Assembly (NCBI RefSeq): GCF_019097595.1
Contig: NC_080710.1
Location: 18,031,780-18,095,779 of the forward strand
Reading direction: 5' to 3'
Length of the DNA: 64,000 bases
Origin: Hemibagrus wyckioides
Taxonomy: Eukaryota > Chordata > Actinopteri > Siluriformes > Bagridae
A model generated the notes under the pieces. The model was not told the DNA's origin, ran no database searches, and worked only from the letters and a program-made list of their open reading frames with translations. Below are positions 14,801 through 26,742 of this stretch, piece by piece; within the stretch, counting starts at the first letter, position 1, and every line of letters begins with the position of its first letter. The position numbers and the translations under genes were made by a program.

Positions 14801-16662
14801 GTCAGCAGCTGCTAAGAGCATAAAATCCTATGTGACCAGTGCTTCATAAATTATACTGTACATATTATACATATTTTTAGGATGCTCTAGTGTACTTGGA
14901 TTGGAAGAAAATATTTTACAACAATGCATAAATTTCACGGATAGTTCCAGTCTGCTGGCAAATCATTGCTGGTAATGATGGGCTTGAATTACACTTTTAT
15001 CCAAATCACAGACAGACAGCTGTTTTTGAAACTGAGTCAATAGAGTGTAACAATGCCTGCAAATTGTGTTCTGAAGGTTCTACAGATCAATACATTTCTT
15101 AGACAAAGTCTGCATTATGCCATCTTACATGAAGAATTACATGAATGTTGGGCTGAAGACTGTTTTGGAACTAGTCGTGTTTTTCTATTCTGAACTTTCA
15201 GGCCCAGTCTCAGGTTGAAGAATCAATACTTGTTTACGGCACACATTTTCTGGAGACTGGATTTTAATGTGAAGCAGAGCCTTTTCTTTGTGTATCTACA
15301 TAAGGAGCTATCGATTATGTTAGTCTAATCCTGTGAGGTGCATAGCACAAATGCTTGATAACTTTGTTGAAGTTCATTCAAGTGTTTGAAGCACTGTTTT
15401 TCAGCAAAGAAATAGGATATTAAAGGTATAGATGGTGTCTGTTACATTACTAATCTTTCAGATTTCATGTATTATATATTTCAGGGAAATGAAATTGGGG
15501 TCATTTCTATATAGACTATGAAGAGTTTTCATTCAACTCATCCAGTTAATGACGAGCAGTTCCAGATGCTTTTATGCCTTACATTTATATATGGTATTCA
15601 GTGTTAATGCACCATACACCACAGTAAACTGCTACTGGTGTGTGGATATGTATTAAAAGAGAAAGGTGTGTCTTTGTACTGAGTTAGATCTCCCACTGAT
15701 CATGCTGTGTGTACTATGGGTTGTGTTGTGGGCTGTCAGGGTGTTGTTTTTTATTAGGGGAATCAGGGAGTTGAATCTGCAATTTTTTGGTATATGGAAC
15801 AATGAGCAGCTTTGCAACAAATGAGCTCCCTTGACTCACATGTTGCCCCCATAAACACACACATACGCACACAGACACACAAATAAAAAAATAAAAGACT
15901 TAGACTTATGTAGTCTTGACTTTACGGGAAAACTAGATAAATTAATTGAAAATCGAATTCTACATTATTATATACAATCATAAACACATTATATTAACAG
16001 TTTTGTGTAATAGGCAACATAAAAAAAACATTTAATGATTTGCTGTTCAAAAAAATTAATAAAATAATATAAATATTTATGCTATAGAATTAACAGCTGT
16101 TTTTCACTGTCTGGGAATGGCACAACAATTCTTTAAATTTCCTTGACTGGCCTTGGAGTTAAGCTTAACAAACATCTTTTTTTTTCACTTAAAATGTTTT
16201 CATTTCTAAAGACTGCAGAGAAAGAAGATATAACGTCCATCATAGATTCCAAAGCTTTCTCTTTATAGCATCTTTCTCCAATTAAATAATGTATGGAAGT
16301 ATTAAACTTTTTTTCATGTCACACTTTGGCATTATTTAAAAAAAGACAAATGTTTATACCTTTTATATATTGATCAGTCCAATTTCTGCTCTCTGAGATG
16401 CCCCAAGTGCTGGTTCATAAACATTTAAACTTTTAAGGCATTAAATCATCAACCACTGTATTCCAATTCTGGGTAAAAACATCTCCAACAGTGTTCTGAC
16501 TAATTTTAAAACAGACTAAATAATTCATTTATTTAAACTGATTGATAATGTCTTATATGTCATTAACTTTCTTCTTAAAAATGATTAACTGAATGTATAT
16601 TATTTGATAAAAATATAAAATGTATGACTAATAGTTGATTAAAACAATATATATATATATAG

Positions 16663-16783
<121 letters not shown>

Positions 16784-17164
16784 TTAAATATATATAGATA
16801 GCATATTAGATTTTTTAGTTCTGTTTTTGTTAAGGGAAAAGAACAGTCTGCCAGTGCTTTTAAATGATTTATTCCACCATTCAAAGAAGCAATCCAAAAA
16901 TACAAACATGGCTAAAATATAAAATTCCTTTGCAATATGAATGATGAACAGATAGACTAGCATATGAGGAAAATGGAACAGCATCTGACACAGATGGAAA
17001 CAGTGTCTATACTATATGCAGTAGTGCAGGAAAAATGTCTCTATGTGTAAGGGAGTTTGAGATATAAATGTGTGCTTCCATTTATCAGAATATTAAAATC
17101 AAACAACCCTAGTATTGTTTTAGCAGAGAAATATATTTGACAGGTACCTGGGTTAGAGCGCAAC

Positions 17165-17561
17165 ACGGGTAGAGTGTTACCTCTTCACAGTTTAAATTCT
17201 ACATGTGGGTTTCCTCTAGGTACTCTGGTTTCTTTCTGCTGTCGAAAAACATGCAGGTACAGTAGGTGGTAGGTACGTACACCAAACTTCCCAAGGTGTG
17301 AATGAGTGTATGATATACAGGCACATCATCCACGAAGAATTCTCCTGCGTATCACTCAGTGTTACTGGGACTGGCTCCAGATTCACCTGGCTCCACCCCA
17401 AGCTGCCTCTAAATGTGAAGTAGTGTGTGAATGTGTGTGCATTGTGCACATCTAGGGTGAATTTTTCTGCCTCGCACTCAGAGTTGCTAGGATTGGTTCT
17501 CGATTCACCATGACCAAGACCCAGATAAAGCAGAAAAAAGTCAATATAAAAGAGTGAATGA
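17165..17561 (+). repeat. SINE-like composite repeat, copy 2, with partial tandem duplication
   Basis: The segment follows the order of the copy at 7983 (GTGGGTTTCCTCTAGGTACT, AAAAACATGCAGGTA, AGGTGTGAATGAGTG, TTACTGGGACTGGCTCCAGA). It then repeats its 3' third: a second TGTGTGAATGTGTGTGCATT and TTGCTAGGATTGGTTCTCGA, each followed by GATTCACC, before ending GACCCAGATAAAGC. The tandem partial copy is either an insertion of one repeat into another or an internal duplication. A 121-codon minus-strand frame through it has no protein similarity I recognise and is an artefact. Confidence 0.65.
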
Positions 17562-19050
17562 GCCAAGGTGGACCAAATCACCCTGGATGATTCAAGAACA
17601 TTTATTAAGTGTCATTTGTCATTTTGTGCAGATCAGTTGATCCTGTTACATACATATATGCCTCCTTTTATGGAAGATACAACATGCAAAAAAAACTAAA
17701 AAATTATTTTTGTAATATTATTTCCTGAATCTATATGTTCCTGTTGAAATCACCATAGTGTTTACGTCTCTTAAAATGACACTGAACATGGTAGAAAAAT
17801 ATAAAGAACAGAACATTCATTTCATTTACTAATGAGGGAACGACATTCCCTTAGAACCATCATCTAAAGGTGTGTCACAGGGTATAGTCACCCCAACTGC
17901 CTCCACACTTACAAACACCAAATATATACCATACCAAATAAAAGATGCTGGGAAATAACTTGTTTGTATTGGATACTGTTACATGATAAACAGGTAACTA
18001 ACTAACCCTGGACTGAACAAAAAAAAAATAGGTTGCTTCAGGAGAATTGGGGAATGGATTTAATGAATTGTCACAATGAATGTGTTGTTATGACTTTTTT
18101 GTTAAGGCAATTTAAATAAACCAATCTATTAGTGTTGCTTTAATTTAAAATATGCAAACAGCCTCAGTGTAGTACCCTATTAATTAGTATAATTGACTGA
18201 ATTTAAATGACTCTATATCTGTTTTCAGTAAGTCACACATTAATGGGCCATTTCTGATTCAAAACAGAGCAATAATGCTTTAAACAATTTAAGCGATACT
18301 AGATTTAAATGAATCTTGGGAGCTTCTGCACAATTTCTCAGAAACAGATTATATTCAATCTGATGTTGCAGTCACACTCAATAATAGGAGATCCAGTAAC
18401 CCAATAACAGGAATATAATAGTTTCATGTTAGAAAAATAATGAAAACAAAATAAGGGGCTTGAAAATTATAAGTATTATTATATCTTTTTTGGGTTTTAA
18501 AAGATATGATTCAATTAAATTAACTATCATCAGATGATTTGACATAATATATACTAATAGCTCAGAATGCATGCAAATCCAGAGGTGGGCTGAACCCCTG
18601 GAAAATGTCTCCAGTGAAATAACACCACACTAGCATGGTCTTGACTGGGGTCCAGATTAATTAGTTAAAGGAAATGTAAGAAGTTACAAAAATGAGGACT
18701 GTATTCTGAGCCTGCAGGAGTTCAGGAGTTTCACGAGATAACAACCCCTGTTGAATCTTTCAGGGTAGCTTTATTTTTTATTTACTTTTACAATGCCTTG
18801 TTTTTTTTCTGGCATTTTGTAACTGATGTTTATCCAGCAGTGAGTAGCACACTCACTAAAAGTCTGTTACTGTTGTCTGGTTTCAAGCAAATGGCAATAT
18901 GTTTTGAAGCAATCCCTGAAAGCTCCCCACTTGTTTTCCTTCACCCACCCACATGTCACCACGATAACTTTCTGTTGGTGTGTATGATACCCTGAACAAT
19001 TAGATCACTAGAAAATTCATCCAGTATAAAAAAACACAAATTAATTTGCA
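17562..19050. other. Unique AT-rich sequence, no gene seen
   Basis: No recognisable exon, RNA or mobile element. One plus-strand frame of 65 codons at 18798-18995 has no known signature. Confidence 0.45.
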
Positions 19051-19059
19051 TTTTGTGAT

Positions 19060-19290
19060 GGAAATATGAAGCTGTAATTAAAATTCAGAGGGCTGGGAGT
19101 GATATTTAAAATGAGGTTGACAGAAGGTCTTTAAATTCATCACAACCTCTGCTCAAACAAACCAACTGTTTACAAGACTGCTAATTAATTCATCAGTCTT
19201 AATTAGTGGCCATTTATAGTTATGGGGAAACAATCAGAGCCTGACACTGATGTAACAGGATCACCTCTTTCTCTGAGGTAATAAATGGCA
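19060..19290. other. Candidate conserved non-coding element with homeodomain cores
   Basis: TAATTA cores occur at 19075-19080 and 19182-19187, with another TTAATTAG at 19199-19206, inside sequence that otherwise looks complex and non-repetitive. Two of them lie within 25 bp. Homeodomain transcription factors bind such cores, so this may be an enhancer. No protein, repeat or RNA fold is evident. The sequence up to 20003 shows nothing else recognised apart from short A-runs near 19333-19352. Confidence 0.3.
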
Positions 19291-19999
19291 GACAGGACAA
19301 CAAACACCCAAAGGCCAGCAAAGGAACAAAGTAAAAAAAAAACAAAAAAAAACACATAAACAATAAGCAAGTAGGCATGTACCCAAACACTGTAGTGGGC
19401 TGCATTGTTATTCAGCTGATGGCCATGTTATCTGAAGTAATTCTTTCAATCACAAACCTACAGGAATGCTGTAAAAGTTAGTCATTTTCTCTGAATGGAC
19501 TCATACAAAAGTGCCTAGAATGGAGCTTTGAAAACAATGGCTACTAACAAACAATAACCTGAACATACAGACATTCAAATGCACAATAAGAAAATAAATT
19601 ACATATCCACCCTTGAAAATGAAGAGAAAGGTTATTAAAGTATACAACAGCCAACAATCCTCGCACTGTTTTCCGTTGCATCTCTCACTCTTGTTTCTAA
19701 TCTGAATTTTGAAATTGCTATAACCACAGTTCTCCAATCCATAACACCCTTCTATTATCTCACCCTTTTCAATGTCACTTCTATTCATATGAGGTTGTTT
19801 TAGGGAGTGACCTGGACGTGATCCCCTGTCAAGAACAACTTCTCAGCTCATCACAAACCTGCAGTCGGATACCTTGAGCCAAAGCTGCTGCTGTTCAATA
19901 TGTGAAATGAAGCATTGGTGAGGGTGAGCGATGAGATGACAAATGCCATTGCTTTTAATGACAGAGGAACTAAAGCAAGATTGAATGGTGTTGCCTTCC

Positions 20000-20003
<4 letters not shown>

Positions 20004-20056
<53 letters not shown>
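20004..20056. repeat. (GA)n microsatellite
   Basis: About 25 GA units; minus-strand frames through it are artefactual Leu/Ser repeats. Confidence 0.97.
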
Positions 20057-20058
<2 letters not shown>

Positions 20059-20409
20059 ATAAGTGGAGAATAACAATAACAGCTAGAGGAAAAGACAGAT
20101 CGTTCAAAACCATTATGAGTCACACTTATAAATGGCTTCATCAAAAATATATATAATTATAGTAATCAGCAAAAATATAATTGATGATAAACTGAAATTT
20201 CAGAAGAAATACAATAATTAAGAAGAAAATCACTGTTACTCTTTAGAGACCATTATGAGATACTATAACATTTTGCAGGAAAAATTCAAATACTAGACTT
20301 ATCCCACCTTTAAATGTTTATTTATTAATTTCTATTGATTATTTCTAATCAGTAATTTCAGGTGTTAGTAGGTCTATTAAAAGTGCATCTAATCAGTACT
20401 AGTAATGCT

Positions 20410-20812
20410 TTAAAGTTGTTTTATTTGATTATTTATTTGAATCTGATTGGCCAACACGTGTGCAATATTTTTACATCACTGTATGACTCGGACAGTTCGT
20501 GCTGAAGGTATGAGAATGCACTCATTATAATACATTCTTGTTTCTATAGTAACAACTCATACGCAGGGACTTTTATGGTGGATGATTCATGTGATCTGAG
20601 ACTGAGAATAAAGAGATTTTTTAAACTGTTGTTTTTTTAAGGAAGAAAAACTTGAGCACACATTTATTTAACATTTATGTATGGAGTCTTGAGTGTCAGC
20701 ACTTATGGTGCTGTAATGGTGCTTTATATAGTTTCCCAGGAAAGTCTTCAGGATAAAGGTTTATGATTTTCTGTTTCTCAGTAAAATGACAAGCATTTTT
20801 TTCTTTTCTTTT

Positions 20813-20815
<3 letters not shown>
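20410..20815. repeat. Possible dispersed fish repeat ending at a GA array
   Basis: A TCTGATTGGCCAACACG start, a GACTCGGACAGTTCGTGCTG block, a TTGTTTCTATAGTAACAACT block and a GGACTTTTATGGTGGATGAT block together remind me of a dispersed, probably non-autonomous DNA-transposon-like repeat in catfish genomes. I cannot identify terminal repeats in this copy, and the boundaries are guesses. Confidence 0.35.

Positions 20816-20847
<32 letters not shown>
20816..20847. repeat. (GA)n microsatellite
   Basis: About 16 GA units, 760 bp from the other GA array and in the same orientation. Confidence 0.95.
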
Positions 20848-20849
<2 letters not shown>

Positions 20850-21291
20850 CTAGTGAGGAAATGACTTTATCATTGCCATAAATGATAACTAGATATAACT
20901 TGTCTTGGGGGCTCTATAAAGCCTTACAATGTGTAATATATTAATAAGTTGCACATTGCAATCATTGGTAAACTGCTGTAAAATATCTCACTTCAGATTG
21001 TGCTTTCCATCAGGCCAAATCACATCACCTTGGAGTAGATTTTTGTGTAACAACACAGATTGTTGTATGTTATACCTTACATGATCACTTCTTTCATATG
21101 TTTAAATTGCTGTTATTCAGGCAATCCTAAATAATCGCTTTGTTTTGCTTTTAACTAAAGGATGTAATAATTATGCTCTCTCATGTGTACCATCAAAGGG
21201 ACACTGTGGCTTAGACTGACCATCACACTCATATGTTATTTTTGAACATGTGACTACAGATTTATTCCCTTTTAAAATATTCTGTTTCAGT
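20848..21291. other. Unique sequence, nothing recognised
   Basis: No frame, repeat or motif of note. Confidence 0.45.
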
Positions 21292-21733
21292 AATGTCCAC
21301 TCTTCTGGGAAGGCTTTACATTAGATTTTGTATTGTGGCTGTGGGTATTTGTTCTCATTCAGCCACAAGAGAATTAGTGAGATCGGGCAGGTGAGGAGGT
21401 CTGGGGTGCAGTCTGCATTCCAGTTTATCCCAAAGGTGTTCAGTGAGGCTGAGGTCAGGGCTCTGGGCAGAGCACTAAAGTTCTTCCACTCCACTCTTAG
21501 CAAACCTTGTCTTCATGAAGCTTGTTTTGTACACAGGGTCACTGTCATGCTGGAACAGGTTTTGGCCTGCTAGCTCCAGTGAAGGGAAATTGTAATACTA
21601 TAGCATACAAAGACATTTCATTAAATTGTTTGGTTCCAACTTTAGGGTAACAGTTTAGGGAAGACCATAATATATGTGTGATTGTCAGGTATCCACTAAG
21701 TTTTGGCTTTATATGGCTATGGCTATATAAGTC
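21292..21733 (-). mobile_element. Tc1-like transposase C-terminal relic, third family, copy 1
   Basis: Minus-strand translation, with stops, gives the end of a Tc1-type DD34E transposase: FQHDSDPVYKTSFMKTR (second catalytic Asp in the HD pair), then SPDLSLTEHLWDKLE (containing the Glu of the triad), then PHLPDLTNSLVAE and SLPRRVD. Upstream on that strand the coding part is joined to about 120 bp of end-like sequence that includes TATATAGCCATAGCCATAT and a TGTCTTTGTATGCTATAG block. Most of the transposase, including its DNA-binding domain, is missing. The copies at 39980-40362 and 45349-45467 have the same layout, so this is a non-autonomous deletion derivative or consistently truncated. It is not functional. 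Confidence 0.8.
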
Positions 21734-23083
21734 AAATCTCCTGTAGAGACTGCATGAGCTTTCAGTACTCACTTAGTCTATATCATTGAGACAAATGTGC
21801 TTTATTTCCTTATGAAACAGCAAGTACCAACTTCAGAAGAAATAGTCCAGGAAAAGTTTTATACACATTTCTATGCTTATTCAAATTTATATGAGACTTA
21901 AATTTTCTTATATACCCATAATGACTTATTCACATGAATAAGAATGCAAAAGTGAGGATCTATGATTACTCTCATTTTCTACTCCTTGCTCGTCTTGCAG
22001 TTTTGTCCTCCTGTGGAAAACAAGTCTGTAGACATAGTGTCAGCTAAGTGAGGTGAAAATAGTCACACAGCATGGAGCTTTTCACTCTACTTTTATTCCT
22101 CCCTCATACTCCTCTCTGCCTAAAAGGTTACACTGAGAATAATCAAAGAAAACACCTCACAGTTCATTTTCACAGAGGGCTGGGCACAATCACTGTGAAA
22201 AACAACAATAAGAAAAAAAAAAGTACAATTTCAGAACTAGTGGGAATTGGGTTGCGCATGGAGTGTGTGCTTGAAGACCACATCTCTGCCTATATCCCTC
22301 GAATAAACAAAATACGGTACCAGGGTCAAGAGCTGCTCATGCATCACAAGGCTTTATAACTCCACTGCTGCCCTTTGCTGTTTACAGAGCTGCGAAAGGC
22401 AATAAGTAGCAGTAGTGTTAGAGCCCTGGAGGAGCAGCAAGCATTCTTCTAAACTTGTTTATTTCTTTATTTGATCTTCAGTTCTACAAGTGCTTTTCTT
22501 AGTGGGTTTATACATTTTAGGAAGTAATATGTGGTAGAAGGGACACCTCATTTACAAAACAAAGCTTTGTTATGCATTTATTTCTTGTTGAGCTCTTCTT
22601 AATGTCTGAACATAGAACTCCTCACTGAATGCAATCTGTAATGTTTATGCTGAGATTACAAGAATATCAAAATGCACAATGCATAATTCAAAGGACTGAA
22701 AATGCTCTGTATTTGTATCTGCAATGAACTACTTAGATTAGTCTTAGATTCTTAAAAGAGAGACAGATGCCACAAAGTCAATGCGTGTTTGTAGATGTAA
22801 GGATACATGCAATATTTGATCTTAGTTGAGGTTCAGTTGACAACGAAACATGACAAGGCTGTTTGCTTTAATTAATGTTGCTTTAATTCAAGGGGATTAG
22901 CAGCCGAGCACCAGCCATGACCCCTTTCTAGGGTTATGTTTATTTGCTTCTGGTTCTTTAAAGAGATTAGGCATTAAATGTGTTGGATTCTGATAGTATA
23001 CCCAGTATACATGCAATAACCTCCAAATAAAGCCGAGGTCCTGTTAGATGTTAGACAGCTTTTTTACAAAATAACTCTGCATA
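21734..23083. other. Unique sequence; possible conserved element at 22860-22990
   Basis: No exon recognised. A 95-codon plus-strand frame at 22072-22359 starts with a hydrophobic stretch (MELFTLLLFLPHTPLCL) but then runs into an A-rich tract and ends without any known domain, so I do not call it. The interval 22860-22990 is complex and non-repetitive and might be regulatory. Confidence 0.35.
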
Positions 23084-24016
23084 TACACCGATAAGACATA
23101 ACATTATAAGCACTGACAGGTGAAGTGAATAACACTGATCATCTCCTCATCACAGCACCTGTTGGTGGGTGGGATATATGAGGCCGCAAGTGAACATTTT
23201 GTCCTCAAAGTTGATGTGTTAGAAACAGGAAAAATGGGCGAGCGTAAGGATTTGAGCAAGTTTGATAAGAGCCAAATTGTGACGGCTAGACGACTGGATC
23301 AGAGTATCTCCAAAACTGCAGCTCTTGTGGGGTGTTCCCGGTCTGCTAGTGGTCAGTATCTATCAAAAGTGGTCCATGGAAGGAACAGCGGTGAACCGGC
23401 GACAGGGTCATGGGTGGCCAAGGCTCCATTTATACACGTGGGGAGCAAAAGCTGGCCTGTGTGAGGTGAGCTACTGTTGCACAAATTGCTGAAGAAGTTA
23501 ATGCTGGTTCTGATGGAAAGGTGTCAGAATACACAGTGCATTGTTTGTTGCGTATGCAGCTGCATAGCTGCAGAGCAGTCAGTGTGCCCAAACTGACCCC
23601 TGTGCACCATCAAAAGCAACGATGGGTAGTGAGCATTAGAACTGAACCATGGAGAAGAAGGTGGCCTGGTCTGATGAATCACGTTTTCCTTTACATCATG
23701 TGGCTGGCCATGGAAACGGTATTCCCTGATGGCTGTGGCATCTTTCAGCATGATAATGCGCCGTACACAAAGCAAAAATGGTTCAGGAATGGTTTGATGA
23801 GCACAACAACGAGTTTGTGGTGGCCTCTAAATTCCCCAGATCTAAATCTAATCAATCATCTGTGAGATATGCTAAACAAACATATCCAATCCATGGAGGC
23901 CCCACCTCGCAACTTACAGAAATAAAAGGATCAGCTGCTAACATCTTGGTGCCAGATACCACAACACACCTTTAGGGATCTGCTGGAGTCCATGTTTCGA
24001 TTTTTTTGCAGCAAAA
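23084..24016 (+). mobile_element. Tc1-like DNA transposon, internally deleted and 3'-truncated
   Basis: The left terminal sequence (TACACCGATAAGACATAACA, then GACAGGTGAAGTGAATAAC) matches the inverted copy at 10477-10698. A transposase pseudogene follows. The right end stops at TTTTTTGCAGCAAAA, where a LINE 3' tail begins, so the right inverted repeat is absent. Tc1 elements move by cut-and-paste at TA sites using a single transposase; this copy cannot move on its own. Confidence 0.85.
23235..23990 (+). pseudogene. Tc1-family transposase pseudogene
   Basis: The frame opens at [20 protein letters not shown], the paired-type helix-turn-helix region, with [15 protein letters not shown] as the recognition-helix block. 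After frameshifts, KVAWSDESRF at 23658-23687 holds the first catalytic Asp of the DD34E triad. FQHDNAP near 23746 holds the second Asp. SPDLNLINHL near 23836 is the third block, but the normal Glu of the 'PIEHLW' motif reads Asn here. Between the first and second Asp the sequence jumps from LHHV to METVFPDG at about 23700-23712. Most of the region between them (roughly 60 codons in relatives) is therefore deleted. The tail EAPPRNLQ and SWCQIPQHTFRDLLES is in yet another frame. The gene is dead on three counts: frameshifts, deletion and loss of the catalytic Glu. Confidence 0.85.
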
Positions 24017-24725
24017 TCAGAATCAGAATCAGAATCAGAAAAATTTTATTGCCAGGTACAGCAAAGGGTCAGCAAGGAGCACTTTACAGTACTAGGAATT
24101 TGTCTTGGTGTCAGGTGCAAACATATACACAGGTAAATAATTTAAATAAATACTGTATAAGGTGATTTGTATGAAAAATGTAAAAAGTGAAAGTGACTGT
24201 AACATATATACAGATGTGAGGTATGTACACAATCTAGAATGAGATAAATATTGTGTACAAAAGTGTTAGTTTGAATGAACAGTAGTGCAATTTAGAATGT
24301 GGAAGTGAGTGTCCGGGTTGGGGGGTAAACGAGGCATTGTTCAGCTGGCTGACTGCAGTGGGGAAGAAACTGTTCTTGTGGCGTGAGGTCCTGGTCCTGA
24401 TGGACCGGAGCCTCTTGCCAGAGGGGAGGGACTGAAAAAGTTCGTTTCCGGGATGAGAGTTGTCGGCTGTGATCTTGGCTGCACATCTCTGGGTCCTGGA
24501 GAGGTACAGCTCCTGGAGAGATGGAAGACTGCAGCCGATCACCTTCTCAGCAGAGTGGATGACATGCTGAAGCTTGGCCTTGTCCCTGGCTGTAGCTGCA
24601 GCAAACCAGACTGTGATGGAAGATGTGAGGATAGATTCGATGATGGCAGTGTAGAAGTTCACACTTCCCTGGTTCCATTTCCCTTTGATCCTGGTTGCTT
24701 TAATTCTGTTCATTATAGGTCTTAA
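24015..24725 (-). mobile_element. LINE (non-LTR retrotransposon) 3' end with ATCAGA-repeat tail
   Basis: On the minus strand a frame continuing to 24234 encodes the C-terminal end of a CR1/L2/Rex-type polyprotein: FYTAIIESILTSSITVWF, AKLQHVIHSAEKVIGCSLPS, LQELYLSRTQRCAAKI, HPGNELFQSLPSGKRLRSIR and SRHKNSFFPTAVSQLN. This region follows the reverse transcriptase core. The 3' UTR ends AATAAAATTTTTCTGATTC and a TTCTGA repeat (about four units, plus coordinates 24015-24040), a typical retroposon tail. The copy is 5'-truncated near 24725 and lacks polymerase and endonuclease. Its frame is nearly intact, so it is younger than the LINE at 1741. Confidence 0.85.
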
Positions 24726-24952
24726 TCTGAAGGCAAGAATTAGACTACTAAATATTGTTATTGCTGGAGTAGTTGTTGTTGTAGCTGTTGTTACAGAGGA
24801 ATAGCATAGACAATGCATATAAACGCATATAAACTCATAAACACTGACACGTTAACCATTATCATGGAACATAGAAACACACGCACAAGAAAATAAACAA
24901 CAATAAGTGTATTCTTAATTTTTCTAAACTTTGCAGTAGGTAAGGGCATAGA

Positions 24953-24953
<1 letters not shown>

Positions 24954-25025
<72 letters not shown>
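24954..25025. repeat. (TA)n array, 72 bp
   Basis: About 36 perfect TA units; frames through it are artefacts. The 230 bp before it includes a TTGTTG-rich patch at 24770-24793 and nothing else recognised. Confidence 0.97.
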
Positions 25026-25027
<2 letters not shown>

Positions 25028-25369
25028 AAGTGATATTAAGGATACTAGAAACAGCTCAAAACGACAAAGGAAAATTCTAATAACATGACAGGGATGAGCA
25101 CAGGACAGAAACAGAAAACCAAAACATAGGCACATGGCATTCGTTGCCACGGGAACTGCAACACACAGCAGGAAACTGTGACATTAAGTCTGATTAAACT
25201 GGAGCACGCCGCTCTAAGTAAAGCAAACAATGACCTATTGGGAGACTGGACTACAATATGTGTATTTAAATGCAACCTCTCCCTTTTCCCTTGATGATAC
25301 AAATTGAAAGTGACCTGTTTAAAGTGGAATAAATAATGTATTGTAATTCAATTAGATCTAAAGGCTGGT

Positions 25370-25630
25370 GACAGATAGCGGTGTCTGCTTTATGCAAATA
25401 GATACAAATGACTAGGAGTCTAAAGAAATTAGCCTATATTTCTCCTTCCAGCAAAGCCAGCAGTTAGAGCTTGCAGTCAGTCACCTAGACTCAATTTAGC
25501 AGGCTCACAGAAAATACACTCTTACACAAAAAGGCCCCCGATAAAAATATCATCTTTAGGCCCTGGCCAGGGTGACAATTTGTGGTGTCAAGTTGAACCT
25601 TTTCAACAGAGCTCCATGAAGTGAATCATC
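25370..25630. other. Candidate conserved non-coding element
   Basis: A complex, non-repetitive segment with ATGCAAAT at 25392-25399, GGCCCCCGATAAAAATATCA near 25532, and a GGCCCTGGCCAGGGTGACAA palindrome-containing block near 25559. No protein frame. It may be regulatory; this rests on sequence texture alone. The rest of 25026-26408 is AT-rich and shows nothing recognised. Confidence 0.28.
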
Positions 25631-26408
25631 CAGAAATTAATTATACTATTTACAATCACACTTTGTTAATTTAAGCTTGATTTAACACATTTTAATTGAT
25701 TCCCAAAAGGAAAAAAAGTACACAATCCACTAATAATATTCTACTGTGAGTCGAAATATTTAAGATAATTATAATAAATCATTCTGCCAACACTTTACTT
25801 CAAATAATACCTATTTCTGGCTCCATTCTCCAAAGTGCAGATTTATGGATCTAATGTGTAGATTCATAAATGCATTACAAAACCATATTATATAACATCA
25901 TAAAATGTTTTCTGACACAAAGGAAATCAGCTTATCAGACATTTTAATAAGTATAAATGAATTATTTTACTGTGATTATTTTATCAAAATACTTTTACAT
26001 CTGTTCAGATAATCTTACACAGAATTTTAGAGGTTGAAGATAATGACTTCAAAATTGAATGATTATGAACAAGCACTTCTGAAAGCAAAAATATGTTTGA
26101 TATTATAATTTTGAAAATATAAACATAAATAATAATAATAAACTAACTGGTTAGTTAAAAACAGCAATGCTTGAAAAACAAATTCTTAAACCCTGAATAT
26201 CTACTTTCATATGAGCCATTAACCACCACTGTGGAGTGAGAAATGGCAAAGAAATGTAAATATAGAGAAATGTTAAAAAAGGTGAGCTTTGGATAAACAA
26301 TAAGCCTGTGTACAAAATGTTTTAGATATTAATAATAATATTGCATAACAGGGATTGTATTGGAACTAACTATAAAAGGACAATTTGGTTACAACATGAC
26401 AGACATCA

Positions 26409-26742
26409 ATCTAACTATCCATTCTCTCTTATCCTCCTGGATCTCAGGGAACCTGGAGTCTCTCTCAGGAGACTCGGGGCACACGGCAGTGTACACTCTG
26501 GACAGCATGCCAGTCTATCACAGGGCACACACAATCACACACCCATTTAAACACTATGGATAATTTAAAGATGTCAATAAGCCTACAACGAATGTCTTTG
26601 GGCTGTGGGAGGAAACTGAAGTGCCCGAAGGAAAACCTAAAGGCACAGGGAGAACATACAAAAATCCACACTCACAACATGGAGACAAGAATCGAACCCC
26701 CAACCCTAGAGGTGTACTAAGCACTAAGCCAACGTGCCCCCC
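26409..26742. repeat. Dispersed teleost repeat (SINE-like, second type)
   Basis: Motifs in order: TCTCAGGGAACCTGGAGTCT, a GGGCACACGGCAGTGTACAC block, GGACAGCATGCCAGTCTATC, CACACACCCATTTAAACACT, GTCTTTGGGCTGTGGGAGGA, GGGAGAACATAC, ATCGAACCCCCAACCCTAGA, and ACGTGCCCCCC. This is the order of a well-known fish dispersed repeat. It shares GAGAACATRC and CCAGTCTATC-type blocks, in reverse complement, with the 'GCATGTTCT...' composite repeats, so the two are related families in opposite orientation. The GAATCGAACCCC block resembles a tRNA-type B box on the other strand. Confidence 0.65.

Noticed and set aside
17216..17581. 121-codon minus-strand frame
   Set aside because: It lies entirely in a SINE-like repeat.
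22072..22359. 95-codon frame with an apparent signal peptide (MELFTLLLFL...)
   Set aside because: The hydrophobic start is followed by an A-rich low-complexity tract and no mature domain; likely chance.
23162..23464. 100-codon frame as an intact transposase
   Set aside because: Only the DNA-binding part is in frame; the rest is frameshifted, deleted and lacks the catalytic Glu.
24234..24818. 194-codon minus-strand frame as a host gene
   Set aside because: The sequence is the C-terminal end of a LINE polyprotein followed by its 3' UTR and repeat tail.
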